Of a DNA stretch of 53,983 nucleotides, positions 17,879 to 26,554 are shown piece after piece; the first letter of the stretch is position 1; every line of letters starts with the position of its first letter. The notes under the pieces are model-generated. The model saw only the letters and a program-made list of their open reading frames with translations. It made no database searches and had not been told where the DNA came from. Where the stretch lies: contig CATKXE010000015.1 of NCBI GenBank assembly GCA_949840465.1, positions 1 through 53,983 of the forward strand. Reading direction: 5' to 3'. Position numbers and translations under genes: made by a program. Origin of the DNA: an uncultured Lachnospiraceae bacterium (GTDB lineage: Bacteria > Bacillota > Clostridia > Lachnospirales > Lachnospiraceae).

Positions 17879-19072
17879 TCAAAAATCAATCCGTATCTCC
17901 TGCTTTTCGATGTTGTGCCTCTTCACATATCCGGTCAATATCATGGTCAGCGCCCCGTCGCCCGTTACATTGCAGGCGGTTCCAAAGCTGTCCTGCAATG
18001 CAAAGATTGTCAGCATCAGGGCTGTGCCGCTCTCATCAAAGCCAAGCACCCCGGTGATCAGCCCCAGAGACGCCATAACCGTCCCGCCCGGTACTCCCGG
18101 CGCGCCAATGGCAAATACGCCGAGCAGCAGGCAGAACAGCACCATGGTTCCCGGAGACGGCATTGAGCCGTACAGGATTTTGGATACTGTCATGACAAAG
18201 AACACCTCCGTCAATACAGACCCGCACAGATGGATATTGGCAAACAGCGGAATCCCAAAATCCACCATATCGTCCCGAAGCGCAGGCTCTGACTTTTTTG
18301 CACAGTTCAGGGCCACTGCAAGGGTTGCCGCCGAAGACATGGTCCCCACCGCGGTAATATAGGCCGGGCCGTAATTGCGGATCACATCCAGCGGATTGCT
18401 TCCCGAATAGGCTCCGCCTGCTGCATACAATACCGCCATCCAGATAAAATGCCCCGCCATGACGATCAGCACAACTTTGATAAATACAGGAAGCTGTTTC
18501 GTAATCGTTCCCTCATAGGACAAAGAACAGAAGGTAAATGCAATAAATACCGGCAGAAGCGGAATCACAATCTTCTTTACAATTTCCAATACAATCTTCT
18601 GAAATTCATCTAAAATCCGGGTAATTGTGACGGCCTTTGTCCATGTAGCCGCCAGGCCGAGCAATACGGAAAATACCAGCGCGCTCATGACAGGCATGAT
18701 CTGAGGAATATCGAGCTGGAATACCACTTCCGGCAGTTCCTTAAGCCCCTCCACATCCGATGCGATCGAAAGATGGGGGATCAGGCCGTATCCGGCAGCC
18801 ATGGACAGAAACGCCGCCAATATGGAAGACACATAGGCGCATGCTACCGCAACGCCCAGCATCCGCGAAGCATGATTCCCCAGCTTTGTAATGGACGGGG
18901 CGATAAAGCCGATCACGATCAGCGGTACGCAGAATGTAATCAGCTGCCCCAGCACGTACCTGACTGTCACCACCACGTTCATAACTGTCACATTTGCTGC
19001 CTGCCCGATCAGAATTCCCGCCGCAACTCCCAGAAGCAGCCGAAACGGCAGGCTTTTAAAAATCTTACTCAT
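17879..19072 (-). CDS. Dicarboxylate/amino acid:cation symporter (DAACS family)
   Basis: 397 residues with about eight membrane segments plus hairpin loops. The serine-rich hairpin motif appears as VGTMSSAATLAVAL, and the C-terminal substrate/cation region as FGTACNVTGDGALTMILTGY. Members (GltP, DctA, SstT types) co-import glutamate, serine or C4-dicarboxylates with Na+ or H+. GGGAGGGTTATC precedes the ATG at 19072. It is convergent with the AraC gene and is a separate unit from tsf. The exact substrate cannot be assigned. Confidence 0.9.
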   Translation of the reverse strand: MSKIFKSLPFRLLLGVAAGILIGQAANVTVMNVVVTVRYVLGQLITFCVPLIVIGFIAPSITKLGNHASRMLGVAVACAYVSSILAAFLSMAAGYGLIPHLSIASDVEGLKELPEVVFQLDIPQIMPVMSALVFSVLLGLAATWTKAVTITRILDEFQKIVLEIVKKIVIPLLPVFIAFTFCSLSYEGTITKQLPVFIKVVLIVMAGHFIWMAVLYAAGGAYSGSNPLDVIRNYGPAYITAVGTMSSAATLAVALNCAKKSEPALRDDMVDFGIPLFANIHLCGSVLTEVFFVMTVSKILYGSMPSPGTMVLFCLLLGVFAIGAPGVPGGTVMASLGLITGVLGFDESGTALMLTIFALQDSFGTACNVTGDGALTMILTGYVKRHNIEKQEIRIDF

Positions 19073-19433
19073 GATAACCCTCCCTTTTTACAAAGTAACG
19101 CCCCCTCACTTTCGTTCGTGGGCAAACCGTCGGAAGACATTTTGAAAAATGCCTTCCTCCTGTTTCTTCACAAGCACTCTTCTCTACATATTCTTACCAA
19201 TCTATGCGTGTCGGCCATCCGGCAGAACCGGAATTTCTCCCATTGGCTGTACCATTGCAGATCACAGCTTATAGAGCGGCATAAGGATGCCGGCATTCTG
19301 TTGTCTGACTCTGGATCAGATTACACGAATGCGCAGACAGGATATCCTCTTCCATATCCCGCCTGCGCATCCGAAAAGCCTCAAAAGACTTTACATACAT
19401 CTTCCCTGGCCGCTATACAGTTTTCCTTAAGCC
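19073..19433. other. Intergenic region between the symporter and tsf, with one hairpin
   Basis: No gene seen. A hairpin at 19329-19370 pairs ATGCGCAGACAGGATAT with ATATCCCGCCTGCGCAT, with two mismatches. On the minus strand it follows tsf by about 65 nt, but no T-run follows, so it is only a possible terminator or processing site. The symporter promoter should lie in 19090-19250; no convincing pair of boxes was found. Confidence 0.4.
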
Positions 19434-20354
19434 TTACATTCCAGCCTGGGCCGCAACCTCAGCCGCGAAATCATCAACCTTTTTCTCCAGGCCTTCCCCT
19501 GTCTCAAAGCGGATAAACTGCTTCACAGTGACATTGGCATTGTTTTCCTTTGCCACCTTATCCACATACTTTGCAACAGTCAGGTCACTGTCCTGGACAT
19601 AGACCTGATCCAACAGGCAGATTTCCTTCAATTCCTTATTCAGACGGCCAATAATCATCTTCTCAATGATATTGTCCGGCTTCTCCGGATTTTCCTTCTT
19701 CGCCTGAGCCAGAAGGATCTCCTTCTCATGATCCATGTATTCCTGAGAAACCTCGGCGCGGGATACGTACTTCGGATACATCGCCGCTACCTGCATCGCC
19801 ACATTCTTGAGACATGTCTTAATGCTGTCATTGATCACGTCTGTATCAGCCACAACGAGAACGCCGATCCTGCCGCCGCCGTGGATATAGGATACCACAC
19901 AGCCGTCTGTCTTCACCTGCTCATATCTTCTGATATTCAGGTTCTCTCCGATCACTGCGATCTTCTCTACCAGCGCTTCTTTCACGGTCTTGCCGGAGTC
20001 TTCTTTCCACGCCTCTGCCATAAATGCATCCATATCTGCCGCATCTGTATCCACAGCCTGCCTGGCTACTGCCTCAACAAATGCCTGAAAATCTGCATTC
20101 TTCGCCACAAAGTCTGTCTCGGAATTTACTTCGACGATAGCTGCAACCTTATCCTCCCTGACAACCGTGCGTACAATCCCTTCTGCGGCAATTCTTCCGG
20201 CTTTCTTCTCTGCCTTTGCCTGCCCGTTCTTTCTCAGATATTCGATTGCTTTATCCATATCACCACTGGTCTCTGTGAGAGCCTTCTTGCAGTCCATCAT
20301 TCCTGCGCCTGTCATTTCTCTCAATTCTTTTACCATGCCTGCTGTAATTGCCAT
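19434..20354 (-). CDS. tsf: Translation elongation factor Ts
   Basis: 306 residues. The N-terminal UBA-like domain starts ITAGMVKELREMTGAGMMDC, and the core contains the TDFVAKN motif that contacts EF-Tu. EF-Ts exchanges GDP for GTP on EF-Tu in the cytoplasm. GGAGG precedes the ATG at 20354; the longer frame to 20456 reads intergenic DNA. It lies 117 nt after rpsB on the same strand, the universal bacterial pair. Confidence 0.98.
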   Translation of the reverse strand: MAITAGMVKELREMTGAGMMDCKKALTETSGDMDKAIEYLRKNGQAKAEKKAGRIAAEGIVRTVVREDKVAAIVEVNSETDFVAKNADFQAFVEAVARQAVDTDAADMDAFMAEAWKEDSGKTVKEALVEKIAVIGENLNIRRYEQVKTDGCVVSYIHGGGRIGVLVVADTDVINDSIKTCLKNVAMQVAAMYPKYVSRAEVSQEYMDHEKEILLAQAKKENPEKPDNIIEKMIIGRLNKELKEICLLDQVYVQDSDLTVAKYVDKVAKENNANVTVKQFIRFETGEGLEKKVDDFAAEVAAQAGM

Positions 20355-20471
20355 GATTTTTTTCCTCCATCTATTCATTAGAACGCTCTGGAAATCTCCC
20401 CTGTCCTGTCTCTGCGGCCGACCGCACAGCCGTCTGCTGTACAGGCCTGTCCGCAAGGAGATTCCTCCGCC

Positions 20472-21206
20472 TTACGCTTCTACGGCCTCTTCTTCTGCCG
20501 CTTCTTCATAATATTCTTCCGCCGCACCCTGATTTGCCTCGATCACAGCGTCCGCCATCTTAGATACGATCAGCTTCACCGCACGGATCGCATCGTCATT
20601 GCCCGGGATCACGTAATCCAGTTCTTCAGGATCACAGTTAGTATCACAGATTCCGATCAGCGGAATACCCAGTGTATGTGCTTCCTGAACACAGATCCTC
20701 TCCTTCTTCGGGTCTACGATAAAGATCGCGTCAGGAATCCTCTTCATCTCCTTGATACCGCCCAGATTCTTCTCCAGCTTGGTCCATTCCTTCTTCAGTT
20801 CAATGACTTCTTTCTTCGGCAGTACCTCAAAAGTTCCGTCCTCTTCCATTCTCTCAATGTCTTTCAGCCTCTGGATACGGCTCTGGATCGTCTTAAAGTT
20901 GGTGAGCATACCGCCTAACCATCTCTCATTCACATAGAACATGCCGCAGCGTTCTGCTTCTGTACGGATTGCATCCTGCGCCTGCTTCTTCGTCCCTACA
21001 AACAGGATCGTGCCGCCCTCCGCCACGATATCGGCAACCGCCTGATATGCCTCGTCAACCATACCTACAGACTTCTGAAGGTCAATGATATAGATGCCGT
21101 TCCTCTCCGTATAAATGTACGGAGCCATCTTAGGGTTCCATCTTCTCGTCTGATGTCCAAAGTGAACACCTGCTTCTAAAAGCTGCTTCATTGAAATAAC
21201 GCTCAT
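20472..21206 (-). CDS. rpsB: 30S ribosomal protein S2
   Basis: 244 residues with the family signature [17 protein letters not shown], then [17 protein letters not shown] and the C-terminal block [20 protein letters not shown]. The Glu-rich tail ([15 protein letters not shown]) is common in Clostridia. GGAGGAAAGAAAC precedes the ATG at 21206. First gene of rpsB-tsf, with a strong promoter at 21327-21355 and a leader of about 110 nt where autogenous control by S2 may act. Confidence 0.98.
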   Translation of the reverse strand: MSVISMKQLLEAGVHFGHQTRRWNPKMAPYIYTERNGIYIIDLQKSVGMVDEAYQAVADIVAEGGTILFVGTKKQAQDAIRTEAERCGMFYVNERWLGGMLTNFKTIQSRIQRLKDIERMEEDGTFEVLPKKEVIELKKEWTKLEKNLGGIKEMKRIPDAIFIVDPKKERICVQEAHTLGIPLIGICDTNCDPEELDYVIPGNDDAIRAVKLIVSKMADAVIEANQGAAEEYYEEAAEEEAVEA

Positions 21207-21326
21207 GTTTCTTTCCTCCATTTGGTTTTAATCTTCCACATGCTTCATTTTTTCCGAAACCGTCCTGTCCTCACAGGCTTAGGCACCCGCGGAAAAATCC
21301 ACATACGTGTTTTTTGCAACGCTAGT

Positions 21327-21355
21327 AGTATAGCATAGAAAGCAATAAGGCGCAA
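21327..21355 (-). promoter_or_regulatory. Extended -10 promoter of rpsB-tsf
   Basis: On the minus strand, TTGCGC, a 17-bp spacer and TATACT preceded by TGC, giving an extended -10. The transcript would start near 21320, leaving a leader of about 110 nt before rpsB. Confidence 0.7.
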
Positions 21356-21401
21356 GGATTTTCCAGAAAACTGTTAGAATTTAGAACTGTTGGAACGCTT
21401 C

Positions 21402-21971
21402 TTACAGAATCCACGCATCCTCATTGGTCGTGGAAATAGCCACGGCGCCTGCGTCAAGCGCGCCGATTATATCTTCTTTGTCAGAAACCAGGCCTCCGCA
21501 AATCACCGGAACCGAAAGCGCCTGAACCACTTTCCTCGTCACTTTGGGCATGACTCCCGGCAGGATTTCCACCATATCCGCATTGAATCCTTCCTGGCGC
21601 ACCACATTTTCCAGCGCGATCGAATCCAGCACAAAAAAACGCAGGACCGTAAAAAATCCCAGTTCTCTCCCCCTCTTTATTACTCCCGGCCTGGTGGAAA
21701 TGATCCCGTCTGCATCGGTCATTTTTCGGATAAAATCCACGGAAATTTCCTTACCTGACAGACCGCCCACCAGATCCATATGCACAATCGCAACCTTCCC
21801 CGCATCCTTGACCGCCTTTACGATTGAATCAATACTGCAGATATCTCCGAACAGAATAAATACCACCTTTGACTCCTGCGCCGTACATCTGCGGACGCCT
21901 TCCCAGTCTTTGACCGCCATAATGACCGGCGTGTCCTCGATTGTCTCCATGATCTTCTGTCTTTCCTCCAT
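21402..21971 (-). CDS. glpP: GlpP-type glycerol-3-phosphate responsive antiterminator
   Basis: 189 residues of the GlpP family, a TIM-barrel-like RNA-binding antiterminator. Family blocks are VIMAVKDWEGVRRC, VFILFGDICSI, VHMDLVGGLSG, GIISTRPGVIKRG and the ending VPVICGGLVSDKEDIIGALD. In Bacillus, GlpP with glycerol 3-phosphate allows read-through of terminators ahead of glp genes. No glp gene is near here, so its target is elsewhere or not glycerol-related. GGTGGAGG precedes the ATG at 21971; the frame to 22010 is non-coding. It sits downstream of the NlpC/P60 gene but beyond that gene's terminator. Confidence 0.88.
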   Translation of the reverse strand: MEERQKIMETIEDTPVIMAVKDWEGVRRCTAQESKVVFILFGDICSIDSIVKAVKDAGKVAIVHMDLVGGLSGKEISVDFIRKMTDADGIISTRPGVIKRGRELGFFTVLRFFVLDSIALENVVRQEGFNADMVEILPGVMPKVTRKVVQALSVPVICGGLVSDKEDIIGALDAGAVAISTTNEDAWIL

Positions 21972-22021
21972 GCCCTGCCTCCACCGGAAACTGTCTGAAA
22001 AGCCATACAATTTCCCATATG

Positions 22022-22058
22022 AAAAAATCCCCCTCGTCTGTTACCACAGAACGAGGGG
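22022..22058 (-). terminator. Terminator of the NlpC/P60 gene
   Basis: On the minus strand, arms CCCCTCGT and ACGAGGGG with extra CTG/CAG pairing are followed by a T-run. It lies 38 nt after the stop at 22096 and separates this gene from glpP. Confidence 0.8.
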
Positions 22059-22095
22059 TTCTTATCTTTTGTTCTTCTATATTAAAAAATTCTCA

Positions 22096-23340
22096 TTAGT
22101 AACGCACATAAACCATTCCGCCCTGAACAGGTCCGACTATAACGCCTACGCCCTCTGTTGCAGCATGAATCATCTGGCCGCCTCCAATATAGATGCCACA
22201 ATGACCCGAATTTACGCAGATATCACCCGGCTGCGGGTCGCTAACCTGCGGCCATGCAAGAAATGTATACGTCGTACCCAGACGGTTATAACTTCCTGTC
22301 AGACAATAGCTTACGAATCCTGAACAATCGAATGCTCCCGGTGAGCAGGCTCCCCATACATATTCTGCATTACCTACCCATCCGTATGCACGGTCTACGA
22401 TCGAATTGCCAGTATATGCATCATAACTCGGTTCCGGCTGTGTTGCCGTAACATCTTCGCCTGTATCCGTGTTATCCTCAACTGTATTATCTACTGTCTG
22501 ATCATCACCGGTTGTACTATCGGCGGTTGTGTTGTCTTCTGTTACACCCGACGGCTCTTCCGGCGCTGCCGCTGTCCCCTCCGATGTGGATGTATCTGTC
22601 GTCTGTGACTGAATTGCCGCCCGGGCGGTTGTCCCTGCCACTGCTGCCGGCCTTGTTGCTGCCGCTGCAGCCGCTGCCCGCTGTGCTGCCGCTGCTTCTT
22701 CCGCCGCACGGATCCTTGCTGCCTCTGCCTCCTGAGCTGCAATCTGAATCATCTGATCCAGATTCTCAACTTCATCACGCTTAGACTCGATCGTAGTAGA
22801 AAGCTCATTGGACTGTACCTGATATTCAGCTTCCATGCTATGGAGCGCTTTATCTTCCTCTTCCAATGTTGTTTTCAATTCTTCTACTTCGTTCACGGTG
22901 TTCGCATATTCCTGAAGCATCTCCCGGTCATATGTATGTACCTTCTCAATATACTCTGCCTGAGTAAGGGCTTCTGCCATACTTCCGGATGTAGCGAGCC
23001 GCTCCATCGCCGAAACATCACCCTCTTCATACATATATTTAATACGCAGCTTCATATCTTCATATTGCTGCTGTTTCTTCTCTTCTGCAACCGCAAGATC
23101 TGCCTGAGCCTGTACGATCTCCTGACCTTTTGCGATCAGCTGACCTTCCAGTTCATTCATCTTGATCATCAATGTATTTAATTGTGTCTGTAAATCATTT
23201 ACCTCGCCTTCAACCGCTGCTTTCTGATTCTCCAGATTAGCCTGCTTTTCCTCTTCTGGTGAGGCAAATACAGGCGTGACAATCATGGAACAAGCCAAAG
23301 TAATTGCAAGTAACAGACTGCGTACTTTTTTAAATTTCAT
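22096..23340 (-). CDS. Secreted coiled-coil NlpC/P60 peptidoglycan hydrolase
   Basis: 414 residues. A signal peptide (KKVRSLLLAITLACSMIVTPVFA) is followed by a long PcsB-like coiled coil (about 30-210), an Ala-rich stretch (AAAAQRAAAAAAATRPAAVAG), a Thr/Asp-rich linker, and a C-terminal NlpC/P60 domain (about 312-414). The catalytic triad is visible: C339 in FDCSGF, H380 in SGHCGIY and H392 in MIHA. Such enzymes cut peptide stems in peptidoglycan and often act at the division septum, with the coiled coil gating activity. It has its own promoter and terminator, so it is monocistronic. The exact bond cleaved is not readable. Confidence 0.95.
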   Translation of the reverse strand: MKFKKVRSLLLAITLACSMIVTPVFASPEEEKQANLENQKAAVEGEVNDLQTQLNTLMIKMNELEGQLIAKGQEIVQAQADLAVAEEKKQQQYEDMKLRIKYMYEEGDVSAMERLATSGSMAEALTQAEYIEKVHTYDREMLQEYANTVNEVEELKTTLEEEDKALHSMEAEYQVQSNELSTTIESKRDEVENLDQMIQIAAQEAEAARIRAAEEAAAAQRAAAAAAATRPAAVAGTTARAAIQSQTTDTSTSEGTAAAPEEPSGVTEDNTTADSTTGDDQTVDNTVEDNTDTGEDVTATQPEPSYDAYTGNSIVDRAYGWVGNAEYVWGACSPGAFDCSGFVSYCLTGSYNRLGTTYTFLAWPQVSDPQPGDICVNSGHCGIYIGGGQMIHAATEGVGVIVGPVQGGMVYVRY

Positions 23341-23396
23341 CTTGTCACCTTTCCTTATTACTTTTTAATTATCTATATGTCCCCACATATGCTAGT

Positions 23397-23425
23397 ATCA
23401 TACAACACTTAACATCATTTTTCAA
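23397..23425 (-). promoter_or_regulatory. Promoter of the NlpC/P60 gene
   Basis: On the minus strand, TTGAAA, a 17-bp spacer and TATGAT, about 57 nt before the start codon. The rest of 23341-23622 is AT-rich and shows no gene; no c-di-AMP riboswitch was recognised. Confidence 0.7.
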
Positions 23426-23622
23426 TGTTTTTTTCCAATTTTTTTCAAAAAGTACAAAAAACAAATTAAAAATGTGTTTTCTTCCTAACCATACATTAAC
23501 ATTATAAAATATATTCCGAGTTTTTGCAATACCTTTTTAACAATTTTGTAATATTCTTATACTACGTGTTAGAATCCGCTGTCATATAAGCCTTTTTTAT
23601 GGATGATTCAGCCCTTCCATTT

Positions 23623-24030
23623 TTATATTTTCTTCTGAATCCGAAGGATATTCTGCCCGTTTTTATATTCGTAAAAAACCGCATCCATGCTCTTTTTTAC
23701 CATATAGATCCCAAGCCCCCCGATCTTTCGCTCTTCTATAGAAAGATCTAAATCAGGATCCTCCTTTGCAAGCGGATTATACGGAATTCCGCTGTCCATA
23801 AACGTCAGTTCCACCGCACAGGGTTCTTTCAGAAACTCCACACGGACGGTCGCAGGACCCACGCCAAAACGGTAGGCATAATGGGCAATATTGCCAAACA
23901 GCTCGTCAATGGCAATATCAATCTGTATCTGCGCTTTCATGGGACAGCCTATGGCCTCCAGCTGTTCATCCACAAAGGCAGTCGCCCGTGCTATATTTTC
24001 TACCGTCGCATCCATTGTCAATTCCTTCAT
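23623..24030 (-). CDS. RsbW-like anti-sigma regulatory kinase (HATPase)
   Basis: 135 residues. GHKL ATPase motifs: N-box DELFGNIAHYA, G1 box FMDSGIPYNP and G2 box KIGGLGIYMVKK. The protein is of the serine-kinase/anti-sigma type (RsbW, SpoIIAB), which binds either a sigma factor or a STAS antagonist and phosphorylates the latter. The start at 24030 follows GGGAG; the upstream ATG at 24069 falls inside a palindromic repeat. It lies downstream of a PP2C phosphatase and a STAS protein on the same strand, completing a partner-switching set. No sigma factor gene is adjacent, so the regulated partner is unknown. Confidence 0.88.
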   Translation of the reverse strand: MKELTMDATVENIARATAFVDEQLEAIGCPMKAQIQIDIAIDELFGNIAHYAYRFGVGPATVRVEFLKEPCAVELTFMDSGIPYNPLAKEDPDLDLSIEERKIGGLGIYMVKKSMDAVFYEYKNGQNILRIQKKI

Positions 24031-24060
24031 GGCTTTCTCCCATCCTTCCATAACAAACGT

Positions 24061-24104
24061 CCGCCCCACAGGGGCATGTATTACGGGATGCCCCTGTGGG
24101 TAAA
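24061..24104. repeat. Intergenic palindromic repeat, copy A
   Basis: The 13-nt arms CCCACAGGGGCAT and ATGCCCCTGTGGG are fully complementary around GTATTACGGG. The GCATGTATTACGGGATGCCC core recurs at 40170-40230 and 40235-40296, with a degenerate form at 44438-44492. It fills the gap between the HATPase and phosphatase genes. Confidence 0.75.
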
Positions 24105-24105
24105 C

Positions 24106-25728
24106 TCATACAGATTTCTTCATGGGCTCCAGATATTCCAGACAGAGCATCGTAATATCATCAAACTGCGGCGCATCCCCCGCAAAGGAATCAATATCTT
24201 CTTTGACTTTGGCCAGCAGCCGAGTCGGATGCCGCGCCGCATTCTTCCCCAGAACCGCCTGAAGCCGCTCCATGCCGTAAAGCTCGTTGTCCCCATTCAT
24301 CGCCTCTGTCACACCGTCCGTATACTGGAACAGCTTATCCCCCGGCGCAAGCTGCATGGTCCCGCAGCGGTAGCTCATCCCCTCCATACCGGCCAGGACA
24401 AATCCCGCCCGGATCTTATAGGCCTCAAAGACTCCGTCCTTTCTACAGATAAACGGGATCTCATGCCCTGCATTGACAAAGGTAAATTCCCCGCTCACTA
24501 GATCCAGCACTCCCTCAAATGCTGTGATAAACATCCCCTCATTGTTGGATTCGCACAGGATCTCATTCACTTCCGTAAACACCTCTCCTAAATCCCTGCC
24601 CGGCTGTGTATGATCCTTGATCAGAGTCTTCCCGATCACCATAAACAATGCCGCCGGAACTCCTTTTCCTGAGACGTCCGCCATGACGACCGCAAGATGC
24701 CTCTCGTCCACCATAAAGAAATCATAGAAATCCCCGCCCACCTCTTTGGCCGGATTCATCGTGGCATAAATGTCAAATTCGGGCCGGTCCGGGAATGCCG
24801 GAAAAATACTGGGCAGCATATCCGCCTGAATCTGTGTGGCAATAGAAAGCTCCGCCCCGATACGCTCCTTCTCCGCAGTCACCGCGGTCAGATTCTCCAC
24901 GTATTCCACAATATCGGTTTCCATCTTGTTGACTGCCCTTGCCAGAATACCGATCTCATCATTTTTCCGTATCCGAAGCAGTGTATCCGACGGTGTATTC
25001 GAATCTGCAAAACGCTTCGCCTCATCCGTCACCTCAAGGATCGGGAGCAGCATTTCCCTGTACAAAAATGCGCTGTATGCCAGCAGGAACAGAACCACCG
25101 CAATCAGGACGCCTGTCACCACATGCCTTACATATGTATTCCGGGCATTTTCCAGTCTGATCATGGCCTTCTCCACACCCAGCACGGCAACGATCTCCCC
25201 CGATGAATCATAGACCGCGATTCCTGCCGTTGTATGAGCCCCGGATTCCTCTGAATAGGAATAGAGATATTCTGTGGCCCGCTCCCCCCTGGTGATGATA
25301 TTGCGCACGTTGTTCACATACTTCTCGTCTACACCGATCGCTGTATATCCAAGCGGATAGCGTTCAAATCCGCTTTGAGAATTTACCGAGTCATAGATAT
25401 AGGTCAGCGTCCTATAATCCGATTCATCCACTTTTGCCACATAGATCAAGGTAGTGCCCGTGGCGTCTACCAGATCGTCCAGCTGTTTTTCAATCCGTGT
25501 GTATTCTTCGTCCCGCTGCCCTGTAGACAGATATTCCCCGAACCGGTCAGGGTTCAGATAATTTGCCGCGGTCTCCGCGATCTCATAAGCGGAGTCATTG
25601 TACTGCTGTTCCAGGACATCGGTAAATTCCTGATAACCGATCACACTGATAATCGCCCCCAGCAGAATCCCAAAGATGATTACCCCGAACGTAAGCTTCC
25701 CGGTAATTCCAGTTATCCTTTTTTTCAT
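24106..25728 (-). CDS. Membrane-bound PP2C-type (SpoIIE/RsbU) phosphatase with sensor and HAMP domains
   Basis: 540 residues. A first membrane helix (LTFGVIIFGILLGAIISVIG) and a second (VVTGVLIAVVLFLLAYSAFL) bracket an extracellular sensor domain of about 170 residues; a HAMP-type linker and short coiled coil follow, then the PP2C domain (about 310-535). Metal-binding motifs GGDFYDFF and VVMADVSGKGVPAALF are intact. Such enzymes dephosphorylate STAS antagonists and so release a sigma factor or other target in response to an outside signal. GAGGAGGG precedes the ATG at 25728. It sits between the STAS and HATPase genes. Confidence 0.92.
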   Translation of the reverse strand: MKKRITGITGKLTFGVIIFGILLGAIISVIGYQEFTDVLEQQYNDSAYEIAETAANYLNPDRFGEYLSTGQRDEEYTRIEKQLDDLVDATGTTLIYVAKVDESDYRTLTYIYDSVNSQSGFERYPLGYTAIGVDEKYVNNVRNIITRGERATEYLYSYSEESGAHTTAGIAVYDSSGEIVAVLGVEKAMIRLENARNTYVRHVVTGVLIAVVLFLLAYSAFLYREMLLPILEVTDEAKRFADSNTPSDTLLRIRKNDEIGILARAVNKMETDIVEYVENLTAVTAEKERIGAELSIATQIQADMLPSIFPAFPDRPEFDIYATMNPAKEVGGDFYDFFMVDERHLAVVMADVSGKGVPAALFMVIGKTLIKDHTQPGRDLGEVFTEVNEILCESNNEGMFITAFEGVLDLVSGEFTFVNAGHEIPFICRKDGVFEAYKIRAGFVLAGMEGMSYRCGTMQLAPGDKLFQYTDGVTEAMNGDNELYGMERLQAVLGKNAARHPTRLLAKVKEDIDSFAGDAPQFDDITMLCLEYLEPMKKSV

Positions 25729-26086
25729 ATCCGCCCTCCTCATATATAAATCTGAATCGTATTCATGCCGAAAGTTAATACCCCTGCCCGTTCTTTCCAG
25801 GGCATTGTCCATCAGAAGATACCGTGCCCCGGATATTCCGTGAACAGGGCGGACACGGATTTTTCTGCACACAAAAAGCGGCCAATGGCTTTAAAAAACA
25901 ATCCACAGCCGTGGCCGCCGCTGACACAGGCACACACCCCAAGACAGAGATCCTATATAAGCCCTGCGCCCGCTCATCCTCCTGATTCCCAATTACCTCT
26001 GATGCGCGGATTGCGGTTCCGGTCAGGAAACGGTTCATTCCGCTCCAATGAAATCATACTTTGCAGACCCTTCAGGAGATAGGATC
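25729..26086. other. 358-nt gap between the STAS and PP2C genes
   Basis: No gene is supported; a minus-strand open frame (25775-26038) is Cys- and Pro-rich without a ribosome site or recognisable fold. Either the STAS transcript runs through, or the phosphatase has its own promoter. I saw no clear boxes. Confidence 0.3.
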
Positions 26087-26383
26087 TCACTCAATCGTAA
26101 GAATATCCGCAAAACCTGTCACCTCAAAAATCTCCATGATCGTCTCATTCACATGAGTGACTTTCATGCTTCCCTGCTTATTCATCATTTTCCGGGCGCC
26201 CAGAAGGAGCCGCAACCCCGCTGATGACAAATAATCCAGCTTTTCCATATCAATCGTCAGTTCCGCAATTCCGTCCAGACTGCTTTTTAACACTCCGTCC
26301 AGCTCCGGTGCGGTGGTCGTATCCAATCTTCCCTCAAGTGAAATATATAACTGGCTTCCTGTTATATTCTTTGTAATATTCAT
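26087..26383 (-). CDS. STAS-domain anti-sigma factor antagonist (RsbV/SpoIIAA-like)
   Basis: 98 residues, a single STAS domain. The conserved block MEKLDYLSSAGLRLLLGARK contains the usual phosphorylatable serine pair (around residues 54-55). Unphosphorylated STAS antagonists bind the HATPase kinase and free its target. The gene has an extended -10 promoter upstream and lies ahead of the matching phosphatase and kinase genes. The spacing to the phosphatase is unusually large for an operon. Confidence 0.92.
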   Translation of the reverse strand: MNITKNITGSQLYISLEGRLDTTTAPELDGVLKSSLDGIAELTIDMEKLDYLSSAGLRLLLGARKMMNKQGSMKVTHVNETIMEIFEVTGFADILTIE

Positions 26384-26424
26384 ACACTACCTCATTTCTT
26401 TTTGTTCCTCTTTTTAATTCGGTT

Positions 26425-26453
26425 ATTATACCATATTGCCCCTGAAAAAACAA
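26425..26453 (-). promoter_or_regulatory. Extended -10 promoter of the STAS gene
   Basis: On the minus strand, TTGTTT, a 17-bp spacer and TATAAT preceded by TGG. It is back to back with the aldo/keto reductase promoter. Confidence 0.7.
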
Positions 26454-26472
26454 GTTTCACGAAGAATCCCCC

Positions 26473-26503
26473 TTGACCTAAAGTCCACTTTAAGGTGTAT
26501 GAT
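26473..26503 (+). promoter_or_regulatory. MerR-type promoter (19-bp spacer, embedded near-palindrome) of the aldo/keto reductase
   Basis: TTGACC and TATGAT are separated by 19 bp, longer than normal. The spacer carries the near-palindrome ACCTAAAGTCCACTTTAAGG (arms ACCT-AAAGT and ACTTTAAGGT). This is the layout used by MerR-family activators, especially the NmlR/AdhR aldehyde-responsive type with CTTAAAGT-like arms. No merR gene is adjacent. Confidence 0.7.
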
Positions 26504-26554
26504 AGAATGGATTTTGTATCCCGTAAAAATACATATTAAAAGGAGAGATGAATC

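Noticed and set aside
19329..19370. Hairpin after tsf as a confident terminator
   Set aside because: The stem is good but no T-run follows on the minus strand, so it is kept only as a possible terminator within the intergenic entry.
23341..23622. Possible c-di-AMP (ydaO-type) riboswitch upstream of the NlpC/P60 gene
   Set aside because: Such switches often precede cell-wall hydrolases, but the leader is only about 50 nt and lacks the conserved blocks.
25775..26038. 87-codon minus-strand open frame between the STAS and phosphatase genes
   Set aside because: No ribosome site, odd Cys/Pro composition and no match to a known small protein.
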